From the NCBI GenBank assembly GCA_011772865.1, contig WVYQ01000025.1, positions 13,060 to 48,545 on the forward strand: DNA of 35,486 bases, read 5' to 3'. Source of the DNA: Woeseiaceae bacterium. Its GTDB lineage: Bacteria > Pseudomonadota > Gammaproteobacteria > Steroidobacterales > Woeseiaceae. Positions 6,782-15,299 of this stretch are shown in pieces. A model generated the notes under the pieces. That model was not told the origin of the DNA. It ran no database searches and saw only the letters and a list, made by a program, of their open reading frames with translations. Each line of letters starts with the position of its first letter. Position 1 is the stretch's first letter. The position numbers were made by a program, and so were the translations under genes.

Positions 6782-9147
6782 GTTTCGACGTCGTCATTGT
6801 CGGTAGTGGGCCGGCCGGCCTGAGTGCGGCCGCCCGCGCCGCCGAACTCGGTCTCGAGTATGTGTTACTCGAGGCAACCGCCGCGCCGGCCAATACCATC
6901 CAGCGGTATCAGAAGGGCAAGCACGTCATGGCCGAGCCAACGGTTGTGCCGCTCAGGAGTGACCTCGAGTTTTCTGCCGGGACCCGCGAAGCCGTGCTTG
7001 GCGCCTGGCAGGACGGCATTGTCAGGCTCGGCGTCAACGTGCGTTACAGCGCAGAAGTGACGGCTATCTCCGGTGCAGCGCCGAATTTGGAACTGACACT
7101 GGCTGACGGCGAAGCGCTGCAGGCCAAGGCCGTGATTCTCGCAATCGGCCTGCAAGGTAACCCGCGCAAGCTCGGTGTTCCTGGAGAGAACGGCGACTTC
7201 GTGCAGTATACGCTCGACGACCCCGACGAATACCAGGGCGAAACGATTGTCATTGTAGGCGCAGGCGATGCAGCGATCGAGAACGCCATCGCCCTCGCGC
7301 GCAGCAACTCGGTCATCATCATCAATCGCCGCGACGAATTTGCGCGCGCCAAGGAAGGCAATCTCAACCTGATCACGCGGGCCATCGAAGACGGCTCCAT
7401 TACCTGCTTCTACAAGACCAACGTCGCGTCGGTCGACGCCAGCCGGAGCATCGTCCTTAACACCGAAACCGGACAAACGCGCGTTAACTGCGACCGCATC
7501 ATCGCGCGCCTCGGCGCTATTCCACCGCGCGGATTCGTCGAATCGTGCGGTATCGAATTCCCCAGCGATGACCCGACAACGCTGCCGGAACTGACTGGCC
7601 GCTATGAGTCTAATGTGCCCGGCCTGTATGTCATTGGCGCGCTTGGCGGCTACCCGTTGATCAAACAGGCAATGAACCAGGGCTACGAGGTCGCCGAATT
7701 CATCGCAGGCAACGACATCCTCCCGGCCGACCACAGTATCTTGGAGCAGAAATTTCGCAGCCTGCCTTTTGGTAACGACGTCGACGGCACGCTGAGCCTG
7801 ATTCGCAAGCGCATACCGTTGTTCGCCGACATCAACGGACTCGTACTGCGGGAGCTGGTGCTGGCCAGTGAGATTCTGACCCCCAGGGCCGGTGATGTGA
7901 TCTTTCAGCAGAATGACTACACGAATTCGTTCATCACGATCATTGAAGGCGAGGTCAGTATCGAGACAGACGGTGGCAAGTCGATACGCCTCGAACGCGG
8001 CCAGTTCTTCGGCGAAATGAGCCTGTTGTCGGGTCGTCGCCGTTCAGCCACTGTGCGCGCATCGGTTGATTGCGTATTGCTTGAATCACCGCGCCGCGAA
8101 ATTATTCGCTTGATGAACACCTACAAACGCGTGCGACGAATCATCGACCAGTTTTTCATTATTCGCACGCTGCGTGCCGGGCTCGTCCCGGACCTGCCAT
8201 TTGATAAGGTTGCCGCCGTAGCGGCGAAGACCGAACTCAAGTTGTTCAAGGCAGGGGACGAGCTGTTCGCCGAGGGTGATGATGGCGACGGGCTGCACCT
8301 GATTCGCAGCGGCTCGGTTTCGGTAACCCGGAACATCGGCGGCCGTGACATCGTGACGACTTACGTCGCAGCCGGCAACTACGTGGGCGAAATGGCGTTG
8401 CTCGGCCAGGCGAAACGCTCGGCCACCGTGCGCGCAACGGTTGCAACCGAGTCGATCTTCCTGGGAGCCGACGTGTTCCAGCAACTGTTGTTGTCGCAAA
8501 CCGGCCTGCGCGAGCGCGTGCAAGATACGATGAAAGACCGGCTCAGTGAAAACCTGCGCATGGAAGCCGCACCGGATGCCGGCGACCTGATCTCCTTCCT
8601 GATGCAACAAGGTCTCGGTGAAGCCACTGACGTGTTGCTTATCGACGAATCGCTATGTGTTGGCTGTGACAACTGCGAAAAAGCCTGTGCCGAGACTCAT
8701 GGCGGTACATCTCGCCTCGACCGATCGGCTGGGCCGACATATGCCGAAATCCACGTGCCCACCTCGTGCCGGCACTGCGAAGACCCGCACTGCATGAAAG
8801 ACTGCCCACCCGATGCGATCCGGCGCGCATCCAATGGCGAGGTGTTTATCGAGGACAGCTGCATCGGTTGCGGCAATTGCGAGCGAAACTGCCCGTATGG
8901 CGTCATCCAGATGGCGGGCGAGAAAGAGAGAGCGCCGAACCTGATCTCGTGGATCATGACCGGGCGCGGCGCGGCCCCCGGTCAACGCAAACCGGTCGAC
9001 GCATCGGGGGCGATGAAAAAAGCCGTCAAGTGCGACATGTGCATGGACCTCAAGGGCGGTCCCGCTTGCGTGCGCGCCTGCCCGACGGGTGCCGCACTGC
9101 GTATGAGCCCGGCGGAATTCGTCAACCTGACGAAGAAGGCGAGCTGA
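6778..9147 (+). CDS. Flavin oxidoreductase fused to two cyclic-nucleotide-binding domains and four [4Fe-4S] motifs
   Basis: A 789-residue cytoplasmic fusion starting at GTG, coupled to the FecR stop (GTGA). Residues 1-320 are a thioredoxin-reductase-like FAD/NAD(P)H fold: the FAD motif GSGPAG is at 9-14 and the nucleotide motif GAGDAA is near 161. No redox CxxC is seen in this part, so it should pass electrons onward rather than reduce disulfides. Residues about 350-465 and 475-590 are two CRP-type domains, each with an intact phosphate-binding cassette: FFGEMSLLSGRRRSATVRA near 410 and YVGEMALLGQAKRSATVRA near 535. From 627 come four cysteine quartets (starting near 627, 664, 695 and 752) in the DmsB/NrfC arrangement, the last being C-x2-C-x8-C-x3-C. 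The natural reading is an NAD(P)H- or quinol-linked electron carrier gated by the nucleotide made by the first gene. Electron direction is unknown. Confidence 0.93.
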   Translation: MSFDVVIVGSGPAGLSAAARAAELGLEYVLLEATAAPANTIQRYQKGKHVMAEPTVVPLRSDLEFSAGTREAVLGAWQDGIVRLGVNVRYSAEVTAISGAAPNLELTLADGEALQAKAVILAIGLQGNPRKLGVPGENGDFVQYTLDDPDEYQGETIVIVGAGDAAIENAIALARSNSVIIINRRDEFARAKEGNLNLITRAIEDGSITCFYKTNVASVDASRSIVLNTETGQTRVNCDRIIARLGAIPPRGFVESCGIEFPSDDPTTLPELTGRYESNVPGLYVIGALGGYPLIKQAMNQGYEVAEFIAGNDILPADHSILEQKFRSLPFGNDVDGTLSLIRKRIPLFADINGLVLRELVLASEILTPRAGDVIFQQNDYTNSFITIIEGEVSIETDGGKSIRLERGQFFGEMSLLSGRRRSATVRASVDCVLLESPRREIIRLMNTYKRVRRIIDQFFIIRTLRAGLVPDLPFDKVAAVAAKTELKLFKAGDELFAEGDDGDGLHLIRSGSVSVTRNIGGRDIVTTYVAAGNYVGEMALLGQAKRSATVRATVATESIFLGADVFQQLLLSQTGLRERVQDTMKDRLSENLRMEAAPDAGDLISFLMQQGLGEATDVLLIDESLCVGCDNCEKACAETHGGTSRLDRSAGPTYAEIHVPTSCRHCEDPHCMKDCPPDAIRRASNGEVFIEDSCIGCGNCERNCPYGVIQMAGEKERAPNLISWIMTGRGAAPGQRKPVDASGAMKKAVKCDMCMDLKGGPACVRACPTGAALRMSPAEFVNLTKKAS

Positions 9148-9148
9148 C

Positions 9149-10027
9149 ATGCACGAATCGATACTCGCCTACCGCAAACGCCGTTACCTATGGATCGCCC
9201 TCGGAGTGTCGTTACTCGCTATCGTCGCATACCTCTTCGACGATCCCCAGGAGCCGTCGAACGGCGGCACTGTGCTCGGCTATACACTTGGCACCACTGG
9301 CGTACTGCTCATTCTCTGGCTGACCTGGTTCGGCGTGCGCAAGCGCCGCTATTCGTCGACACGCGGCACAGTACAAGGCTGGCTGTCGGCGCATGTTTAT
9401 CTCGGCGTTGCCCTGCTAGTCGTCGTGGTGCTTCACGCCGGCTTTCAGTTCGGCATGAACGTACACACGGTCGCATTCGCGCTGATGGTGCTCGTTATTG
9501 CCAGCGGCCTGTGGGGAGTTTTCATCTACATGAGGTATCCCGAGCGGGCCAGCGCTAACCGCGACGGTTCGAGCCGGCCTGAGCTAATGGATCAGCTCGA
9601 GGACCTCGATCGGCGCGCCCAACGTGTCGCCGGCGAGCTCAGCGAAGAGTTCCAGGAACTCGTCGAAAGCGGCGTCTCACGTACGCAGCTCGGCAGCACC
9701 CTGTGGACACGGCTGCGCGGGCGCGATCTGTCGCAGATCATTCTGCGCCAGGGGGGCAAGACGACAGTGATGGCCAACCCGGGGCAGGAGGCGGCCCTAG
9801 ACTGGCTGGCAAATGAGCAGTCGCGCGCGGTCGATGCCGATTCACTGGCAAAAATTGGCGAACTCTCGGCGCTGATACGTAACAAGCGGCAGCTACTCAG
9901 GCAAATCGCCGAAGACCTGAGGTTGCAAGCCACGATGGAGATCTGGCTGTATTTTCACGTGCCGCTCACTGCCGCGATGCTGATGGCCCTCATCGCTCAT
10001 ATCGTTACCGTGTTCCTGTACTGGTGA
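9149..10027 (+). CDS. Membrane protein predicted to bind two b-type haems
   Basis: A 292-residue integral membrane protein, one base after the flavo-ferredoxin stop. Predicted membrane segments are about 13-30, 42-63, 80-101, 107-128 and 268-290, with a soluble, partly coiled-coil region between the fourth and fifth (about 135-260). H82 and H96 in the third segment, and H270 and H284 in the fifth, are each spaced by 13 residues. This is the spacing that lets two helices hold two stacked haems in cytochrome b561/ferric-reductase-like proteins. I infer a dihaem cytochrome b that takes electrons from, or gives them to, the four-cluster protein encoded just upstream, possibly with quinone. The family is not one I can name; the histidine spacing is seen, the haem binding is inferred. 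Confidence 0.75.
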   Translation: MHESILAYRKRRYLWIALGVSLLAIVAYLFDDPQEPSNGGTVLGYTLGTTGVLLILWLTWFGVRKRRYSSTRGTVQGWLSAHVYLGVALLVVVVLHAGFQFGMNVHTVAFALMVLVIASGLWGVFIYMRYPERASANRDGSSRPELMDQLEDLDRRAQRVAGELSEEFQELVESGVSRTQLGSTLWTRLRGRDLSQIILRQGGKTTVMANPGQEAALDWLANEQSRAVDADSLAKIGELSALIRNKRQLLRQIAEDLRLQATMEIWLYFHVPLTAAMLMALIAHIVTVFLYW

Positions 10028-10031
10028 CGCC

Positions 10032-11564
10032 GTGAAATACCTTATTCGATTTATTTCGAGGAACCCGGCGGGCGGTGTCGAGTACAGGGACAAGGTCGTC
10101 GATGCGCCGACGATCACCATCGGTCGCGCCACCGACCAGGTGTTGCAGCTAAGGGACCTCCGGGCACGGCTGCAGCACGCGGTCATTGAGCAAAAACCCG
10201 ACGGCGTGCATGTTTCATCGAGTGCGCTGACCGGCATCATCGTCAATGGCCGATCACAACGTGCATCGAAGCTTGCGGTCGGCGATATCATCGAGGTCGG
10301 TGCAAACGTCATCAAGGTCATTGACGCGCCAGACGGTATCGATTTCGCAATCTCGTTCGAGCTGAGTGATGACGCAAGCACGGAACACTTCGTTACGCGC
10401 TGGAGTGAACCCGTGTCCGATGTTGGTGGCTGGAGTAAGCGGCGTCTCTCGTGGACGCTCGTTGCCGTCGTGGCCCTGCTCGGATTCGTACTGCCGATCT
10501 ACACGTACGATATGTTCCTGCAGGCCGGGCCTATCCACAGCGCACACTCCACTACGGCCGCCGAATGCGATCTTTGCCATCTCAATGCATTTGAACGCGT
10601 TCCGGACAGCGCATGTGAGGCTTGCCACACCGTCGACCGTCATGTCGTGCATTCAACCGCTGCCGTATTGGGCGAAATTCGCTGTGCCAGTTGTCACCTC
10701 GAACACAACGAGCCCGAGCAACTCGTCAACCAGCACCAGGGCCTGTGCGGCGATTGCCACGCCAACACCCCGCCCGATGCTGCCCTGGACAGTGCTGCTG
10801 ATTTCCTCGATGACCATCCTGAATTCAATGCTGCCGGACAGGCTGAGGATTCGAATCTCAAATTTGACCACGCGGCTCATCTGGCCGAGCAGGGCATTGT
10901 CACGCCTGCTGGGCGCCGCGTAATCGAATGCAATGAATGCCACATCCAGGAACCCGGCGGCGCGGGATTCGAAACAATCAGGATGGATGTGCACTGCAGC
11001 GACTGTCATACGTTGAGTTTCGATCCCGATGATACGACGCGCACCGTGCCGCATGGAGACCCGGAGACGGTCGTTCAGTCATTGATCGAGTATTACAGCG
11101 CGCGGCTTCTCGGTGAGGACCCCGATGCTGTCGAGCAGCGTGTGCGTCGCCCGGGTCAACGGCTATCGCGAGCCGACCGCGACCGCGCCGCAGCCGAGGC
11201 ACGCGTCGAGGCACTGGCAATTGCCGAAGACCTGTTCGAACGGCGCGCGTGTACGAACTGCCACACCGTGACCCGTGTCGACGGCGACGTACCATGGCAT
11301 GTCGAGCCGGTCGAACTCACGACGCACTTTTTCAGCAACGCCTTCTTCACACATGCTGCGCACCAGACCGAGATTTCGGCCTGCGGCGACTGCCACGAAG
11401 CAAGGACGTCCGCGTCGGCCACCGATGTCCTCGTCCCCGGCATCGAAAACTGTCGCGATTGCCACGGCAGCGGCTTTGCGCGCCGCAATGCTCCTGGCCA
11501 GACGCCCAGTACCTGCGTTATGTGTCACAGCTTTCACTTTGAATCCAAGGGACCACGGGAATGA
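10032..11564 (+). CDS. FHA-domain / transmembrane / ten-haem c-type cytochrome
   Basis: A 510-residue protein starting at GTG. Residues about 1-98 resemble an FHA domain: ITIGRATDQVLQL, then LQHAVI, and GIIVNGRSQRASKLAVGDII. The Ser normally found before the conserved His is missing (RARLQHA), so phosphothreonine binding is uncertain. One membrane helix follows (about 140-158) and the rest is periplasmic. Ten CxxCH motifs are present: CDLCH, CEACH, CASCH, CGDCH, CNECH, CSDCH, CTNCH, a second CGDCH, CRDCH and CVMCH. Extra histidines such as HSAHST, FDHAAHL and FTHAAH could be axial ligands. It should carry electrons from the membrane dihaem protein across the periplasm while placing a regulatory-type domain in the cytoplasm. 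The next gene overlaps its stop by 4 nt. Confidence 0.92.
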   Translation: MKYLIRFISRNPAGGVEYRDKVVDAPTITIGRATDQVLQLRDLRARLQHAVIEQKPDGVHVSSSALTGIIVNGRSQRASKLAVGDIIEVGANVIKVIDAPDGIDFAISFELSDDASTEHFVTRWSEPVSDVGGWSKRRLSWTLVAVVALLGFVLPIYTYDMFLQAGPIHSAHSTTAAECDLCHLNAFERVPDSACEACHTVDRHVVHSTAAVLGEIRCASCHLEHNEPEQLVNQHQGLCGDCHANTPPDAALDSAADFLDDHPEFNAAGQAEDSNLKFDHAAHLAEQGIVTPAGRRVIECNECHIQEPGGAGFETIRMDVHCSDCHTLSFDPDDTTRTVPHGDPETVVQSLIEYYSARLLGEDPDAVEQRVRRPGQRLSRADRDRAAAEARVEALAIAEDLFERRACTNCHTVTRVDGDVPWHVEPVELTTHFFSNAFFTHAAHQTEISACGDCHEARTSASATDVLVPGIENCRDCHGSGFARRNAPGQTPSTCVMCHSFHFESKGPRE

Positions 11565-13537
11565 GGCTGCACGCGATCGGCCTGGCATTGCTGATGCTCG
11601 TGCTGGTTGCCTGCAGTGGCGGGTCGCAGAAGCAGGCCGGCGACGTCGATCCTGCAACACCTGGGTCAGGTTGTGAGGGGTCATGCGGCGATGTCGCAAC
11701 GAGCCTGACGATTGCCGAGGTCGAAACCGTCATCGCCCAGGCGGTGGCCGAAGCGCAGGCGCGTGGCGTCAGTGCGACGATTGCCGTTGTCGACCGAGTC
11801 GGTAACGTGCTCGCCGTGTTCCGCATGACGGGTGCTGCGGCGGCTGTCACGGTGGCTTCGCCCGGCGCCGGGGCCGATGGCGGGCTTGAAGCCGTCAACA
11901 TTGTGCCCGATGCCGCGGCGGCGATCGCCAAGGCCGTAACGGCAGCTTATCTCTCGACCGAGGGCAATGCGTTCACCACCCGGACCGCAAGCCAGATCGT
12001 GCAGGATCATTTCAATCCGCTCGACAACCAGCAACCTGCGGGGCCCTTGTTCGGCGTGCAGTTCAGTCAGCTGGCGTGCTCAGACCTGATGATGCGTTTT
12101 GGCGGCGGCGCACCTTCTGCCGGGCCATTCCGGTCCCCGCTCGGTCTTTCCGCCGACCCGGGCGGCCTGCCGTTGTATAAGGTTGGCACCGCTGTTGGCG
12201 GCGTCGGCGTCATCAGCGACGGACTGTACTCGTTCGACCCGGATATTTCGGATGTCGACAGCGATAACGACGAGTTAATCGCAATAGCGGGTGCGTCGGG
12301 TTTTGCGGCGCCCGATATGCGGCGCGCCAATCGGATCGCTGTTGACGGACGCACGCTACGCTTCACCGATAGCGCTCCCGGCGACCTGATGAGTGATCCG
12401 AACACAGCACCGTCGTTCGCCAGCATCAACAATGTCGTCGGTGCGCTGGTTGCCGTGCCGGGTTACGTTGCAGCCAATGTCAGCGCGGGTACCGCGTTCG
12501 GCCATGCAACATCCGGGATACGTCCCGATGCACTCGACTTCCAGGGTCTCGACGCGTATGTGCTCGTCGACTCACTCGACGCCGAGCGCTACCGGCCCAT
12601 CGCGGGCACGGACGGTGTCAATGCACTTACAGCTGTCGAGGTACAGACGATACTGGCCGAGAGCCTCACGCTGGCCAATCGCATGCGTGCGCAAATCCGC
12701 CGTCCGTTTGGTACACCGGCACGCGTCACAATCTCGGTCGTCGACTCCAATGGCGTAATACTCGGAATCGTGCGCAGCCGCGATGCGCCCGTGTTCGGCA
12801 TAGATGTGTCGTTACAGAAAGCGCGTACGGCGTCGTTCTTTTCGTCGGCCGCCGCTGGCAGCGCTCTCAGCGGCGTACCACCTGCCACGTATCTCAACGG
12901 AGGGCTCGTCGTGCTGCGCAAGGAGCCCCTGTCGCAATACGTGACCGCTGTGCAGACATTCCTGGGCTTGCCGAATGCATTGACCGATGGTGCCATCGCT
13001 TTTTCGGATCGCGCAGGCGGCAACCTGTCGCGACCCTTTTATCCCGATGGCGTCACGGGCAACCCGGAAGGACCATTCAGTAAGCCGGCCGGAGAGTGGA
13101 GTCCGTTCTCAACAGGACTACAGCTCGATCTCGTCTACAACGCCATCATTCAGCATGTCGGTTTCGTCGCCGGGCTTGTGCCGGACGTCCCGGCAAATTG
13201 CACGGGCATCGATGGATTTGACAACGGCTTTGTAACGGCTGGCGTCATCGGCCAGCTTGCTAACGGCACACAGATCTTTCCGGGTAGCGTACCCATCTAT
13301 CGCGGCAACCAACTAATTGGCGGTGTCGGGGTGTCCGGTGACGGTATCGACCAGGACGACATGATTGCATTCCTTGGCGTGCACCGCGCTGGCCAGTCCC
13401 TTGGCGGTTTCGGCAATGCGGACAAAGCCATTCGCAGCGATACCCTGGCTCCGCAAGGGGTCCGACTGCGCTACGTCAATTGCCCTATTTCGCCTTATAT
13501 CGACAGTGACGAGCAGAATGTTTGCGAAGGTAAGTAA
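11561..13537 (+). CDS. Lipoprotein with two GlcG/HbpS-like (DUF336) domains
   Basis: A 658-residue exported lipoprotein: the signal peptide ends in a lipobox Leu-Val-Ala-Cys with Cys18. Two regions resemble the GlcG/HbpS (DUF336) family. The first, from about residue 48, reads LTIAEVETVIAQAVAEAQAR then ATIAVVDRVGNVLAVFRM. The second, from about 350, reads LTAVEVQTILAESLTLANRM, then VTISVVDSNGVILGIVRSRD and SLQKARTASFF. HbpS of Streptomyces binds haem, and other members are accessory proteins of oxidoreductases. Because it sits among multihaem cytochrome genes, haem handling or assembly of the cytochromes is a reasonable guess, but the sequence does not prove it. It overlaps the previous gene by 4 nt (ATGA) and the next by 20 nt. 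Confidence 0.8.
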   Translation: MRLHAIGLALLMLVLVACSGGSQKQAGDVDPATPGSGCEGSCGDVATSLTIAEVETVIAQAVAEAQARGVSATIAVVDRVGNVLAVFRMTGAAAAVTVASPGAGADGGLEAVNIVPDAAAAIAKAVTAAYLSTEGNAFTTRTASQIVQDHFNPLDNQQPAGPLFGVQFSQLACSDLMMRFGGGAPSAGPFRSPLGLSADPGGLPLYKVGTAVGGVGVISDGLYSFDPDISDVDSDNDELIAIAGASGFAAPDMRRANRIAVDGRTLRFTDSAPGDLMSDPNTAPSFASINNVVGALVAVPGYVAANVSAGTAFGHATSGIRPDALDFQGLDAYVLVDSLDAERYRPIAGTDGVNALTAVEVQTILAESLTLANRMRAQIRRPFGTPARVTISVVDSNGVILGIVRSRDAPVFGIDVSLQKARTASFFSSAAAGSALSGVPPATYLNGGLVVLRKEPLSQYVTAVQTFLGLPNALTDGAIAFSDRAGGNLSRPFYPDGVTGNPEGPFSKPAGEWSPFSTGLQLDLVYNAIIQHVGFVAGLVPDVPANCTGIDGFDNGFVTAGVIGQLANGTQIFPGSVPIYRGNQLIGGVGVSGDGIDQDDMIAFLGVHRAGQSLGGFGNADKAIRSDTLAPQGVRLRYVNCPISPYIDSDEQNVCEGK

Positions 13538-15299
13538 AGCGAAGCTGCTCGCATTGATGTTGGTGGCATTCTCTCCGAGCGGTTCGACGATGGCGGAAGA
13601 AATGGCCCTTGATTCACGCCCTGACTGCACGTTCGGCGAAGAGCGTATACGCCGCCGGCCCGGGTCACCAATCCCGGATCAGGGTGCCTGCGAGGATAAG
13701 GGATTGCAGCCTGCCATCTGGCGGCCGCTGCCAGAGTTTGCGGCTGTTCCGGATCGCTGGCGCATCGTATCAGCGCTCGGTTATCCCGAGCGCAAGTGGG
13801 ACCCTTACAACGGCAATAACGTGCTCAAAGGGGACCGTCCGGCTTTCGGGGGGGACTGGTTCTTCTCGATGAGCCTGATTTCGGACTCTACGTTCGAGCG
13901 TCGAAGCATTCCGACCCCAGTCGCCACAGCCACGTCACCGTCAACAGGCTCGATCGACCTTGTCGGCGAGCCCGTCCAGTCAGCCTTCACACAAAACCTG
14001 ATTACGGAATTCGTGCTTTACAAAGGTGACACGGTCTTCAAGCCGCCCGACTGGGAGCTTCGTGTCCTGCCCGTATTCAACTTTACTAGCGTCAAGGTGG
14101 AAGAAGCCGGCCTGCTACGTGTCGATACAACCGAACCGACACGGCGCAACGACAACCATGCCGGCATACAGGGACTTTTCGTCGACAAGCACCTGCGCAA
14201 CGTTTCCGAGCGGTATGACTTCGACAGCCTGCGTATCGGCATTCAGCCAATCACGGCTGATTTTCGTGGTTTCCTGTTCCAGGACGCACCTTTCGGCATT
14301 CGCCTGTTCGGCACGCGCAATAACAATTTGTGGCAATACAACATCGGCCTGTTTCGACGCATGGAGAAAGATACAAATAGCGGCCTGAACGACGTCGGTG
14401 CCGACTTGCGCGATGATGACGTATTTTTATTCAATCTCTACCGGCAAGACTGGCCTTTCTTGGGACTAACCTCGCAGGTCGCAGTTGTACACAACCGCAA
14501 CCGTGAAAACCGGGAACGCTTCGTCGACAACAACGGCTTTCTTACCAGACCTGCGGCTATTGGTACGCAAATGCCGCGCGAATACGATGTCACATACCTC
14601 GGCTATAACGCTGATGGCCACATCGGCAAGTGGAACTTGAGTTTCTCGGGTTACTACGTGTACGGCGAGGAAAGCCGTGGCACGTTCGTCGAGCACAAGA
14701 GCGATATCAGCGCTGCGTTCGCTGCACTGGAAGTCTCGCGCGACTTTGACTGGATTCGCGTCAAGGTGACCGGGCTGGTCGGCACAGGCGATGACGACCC
14801 CTACGACGATCGTTCGACGGCATTTGATGCAATCTTCGAGAACCCGCTCATCGCGGGCGCTGATACGAGCCTCTGGATTCGACAGGCAATCCCGCTGATC
14901 GGCGGTGGGCGCGTGACGCTGTCCGGCACCAACGGCATTCTTAACTCTCTGCGTCCGAACAAGTTCCAGAGCCAGTCCAATTTCACCAACCCGGGAATCC
15001 TGCTCGTGGGACTCGGTGCCGAGCTCGACCTTACACCACAGATTCGTGTCTCGCTCAATGCTAACCAGATCGGGTTCGCCGATACGGCCGTGCTCGAAGC
15101 CGCGCGCAACCAGGCCGGGCTTCGCCGACGAATTGGCGCGGACCTGTCGATGGCGATTACTTACCGCCCGTTCACCTCACAAAACGTCATCCTGCGACTG
15201 ACCGGCTCAATGCTCGTCCCGCAAAAAGGCTACAAAGACCTGTTCGGTTCGGATGACATTCCATACTCCGTTTTCGCAAACCTGGTCCTGGCCTACTGA
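13518..15299 (+). CDS. Predicted outer-membrane beta-barrel protein (porin-like)
   Basis: A 593-residue exported protein. The start at 13518 gives a normal signal peptide (MFAKVSKAKLLALMLVAFSP, cleaved near TMA-EE); the reading frame extends further upstream but only inside the preceding gene. After a short Cys-containing segment (PDCTFGEE, DQGACEDKG) the protein is made of alternating polar/hydrophobic strands with many aromatic residues, for example WELRVLPVFNF, FGIRLFGTRNNNLWQYNIGL and KWNLSFSGYYVYG, and ends with SVFANLVLAY. This suggests a large barrel. It lies between a periplasmic ten-haem cytochrome and a secreted ten-haem cytochrome, the position a porin occupies in porin-cytochrome conduits such as MtrCAB. 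I see no sequence signature of MtrB (no N-terminal CxxC), so equivalence is inference from context. The next gene shares one base with its stop (TGATG). Confidence 0.75.
   Translation: MFAKVSKAKLLALMLVAFSPSGSTMAEEMALDSRPDCTFGEERIRRRPGSPIPDQGACEDKGLQPAIWRPLPEFAAVPDRWRIVSALGYPERKWDPYNGNNVLKGDRPAFGGDWFFSMSLISDSTFERRSIPTPVATATSPSTGSIDLVGEPVQSAFTQNLITEFVLYKGDTVFKPPDWELRVLPVFNFTSVKVEEAGLLRVDTTEPTRRNDNHAGIQGLFVDKHLRNVSERYDFDSLRIGIQPITADFRGFLFQDAPFGIRLFGTRNNNLWQYNIGLFRRMEKDTNSGLNDVGADLRDDDVFLFNLYRQDWPFLGLTSQVAVVHNRNRENRERFVDNNGFLTRPAAIGTQMPREYDVTYLGYNADGHIGKWNLSFSGYYVYGEESRGTFVEHKSDISAAFAALEVSRDFDWIRVKVTGLVGTGDDDPYDDRSTAFDAIFENPLIAGADTSLWIRQAIPLIGGGRVTLSGTNGILNSLRPNKFQSQSNFTNPGILLVGLGAELDLTPQIRVSLNANQIGFADTAVLEAARNQAGLRRRIGADLSMAITYRPFTSQNVILRLTGSMLVPQKGYKDLFGSDDIPYSVFANLVLAY

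Noticed and set aside
6865-7734. Long minus-strand open frame inside the flavo-ferredoxin gene
   Set aside because: Antisense frame kept open by GC-rich codon bias; the plus strand has unmistakable FAD and Fe-S motifs.
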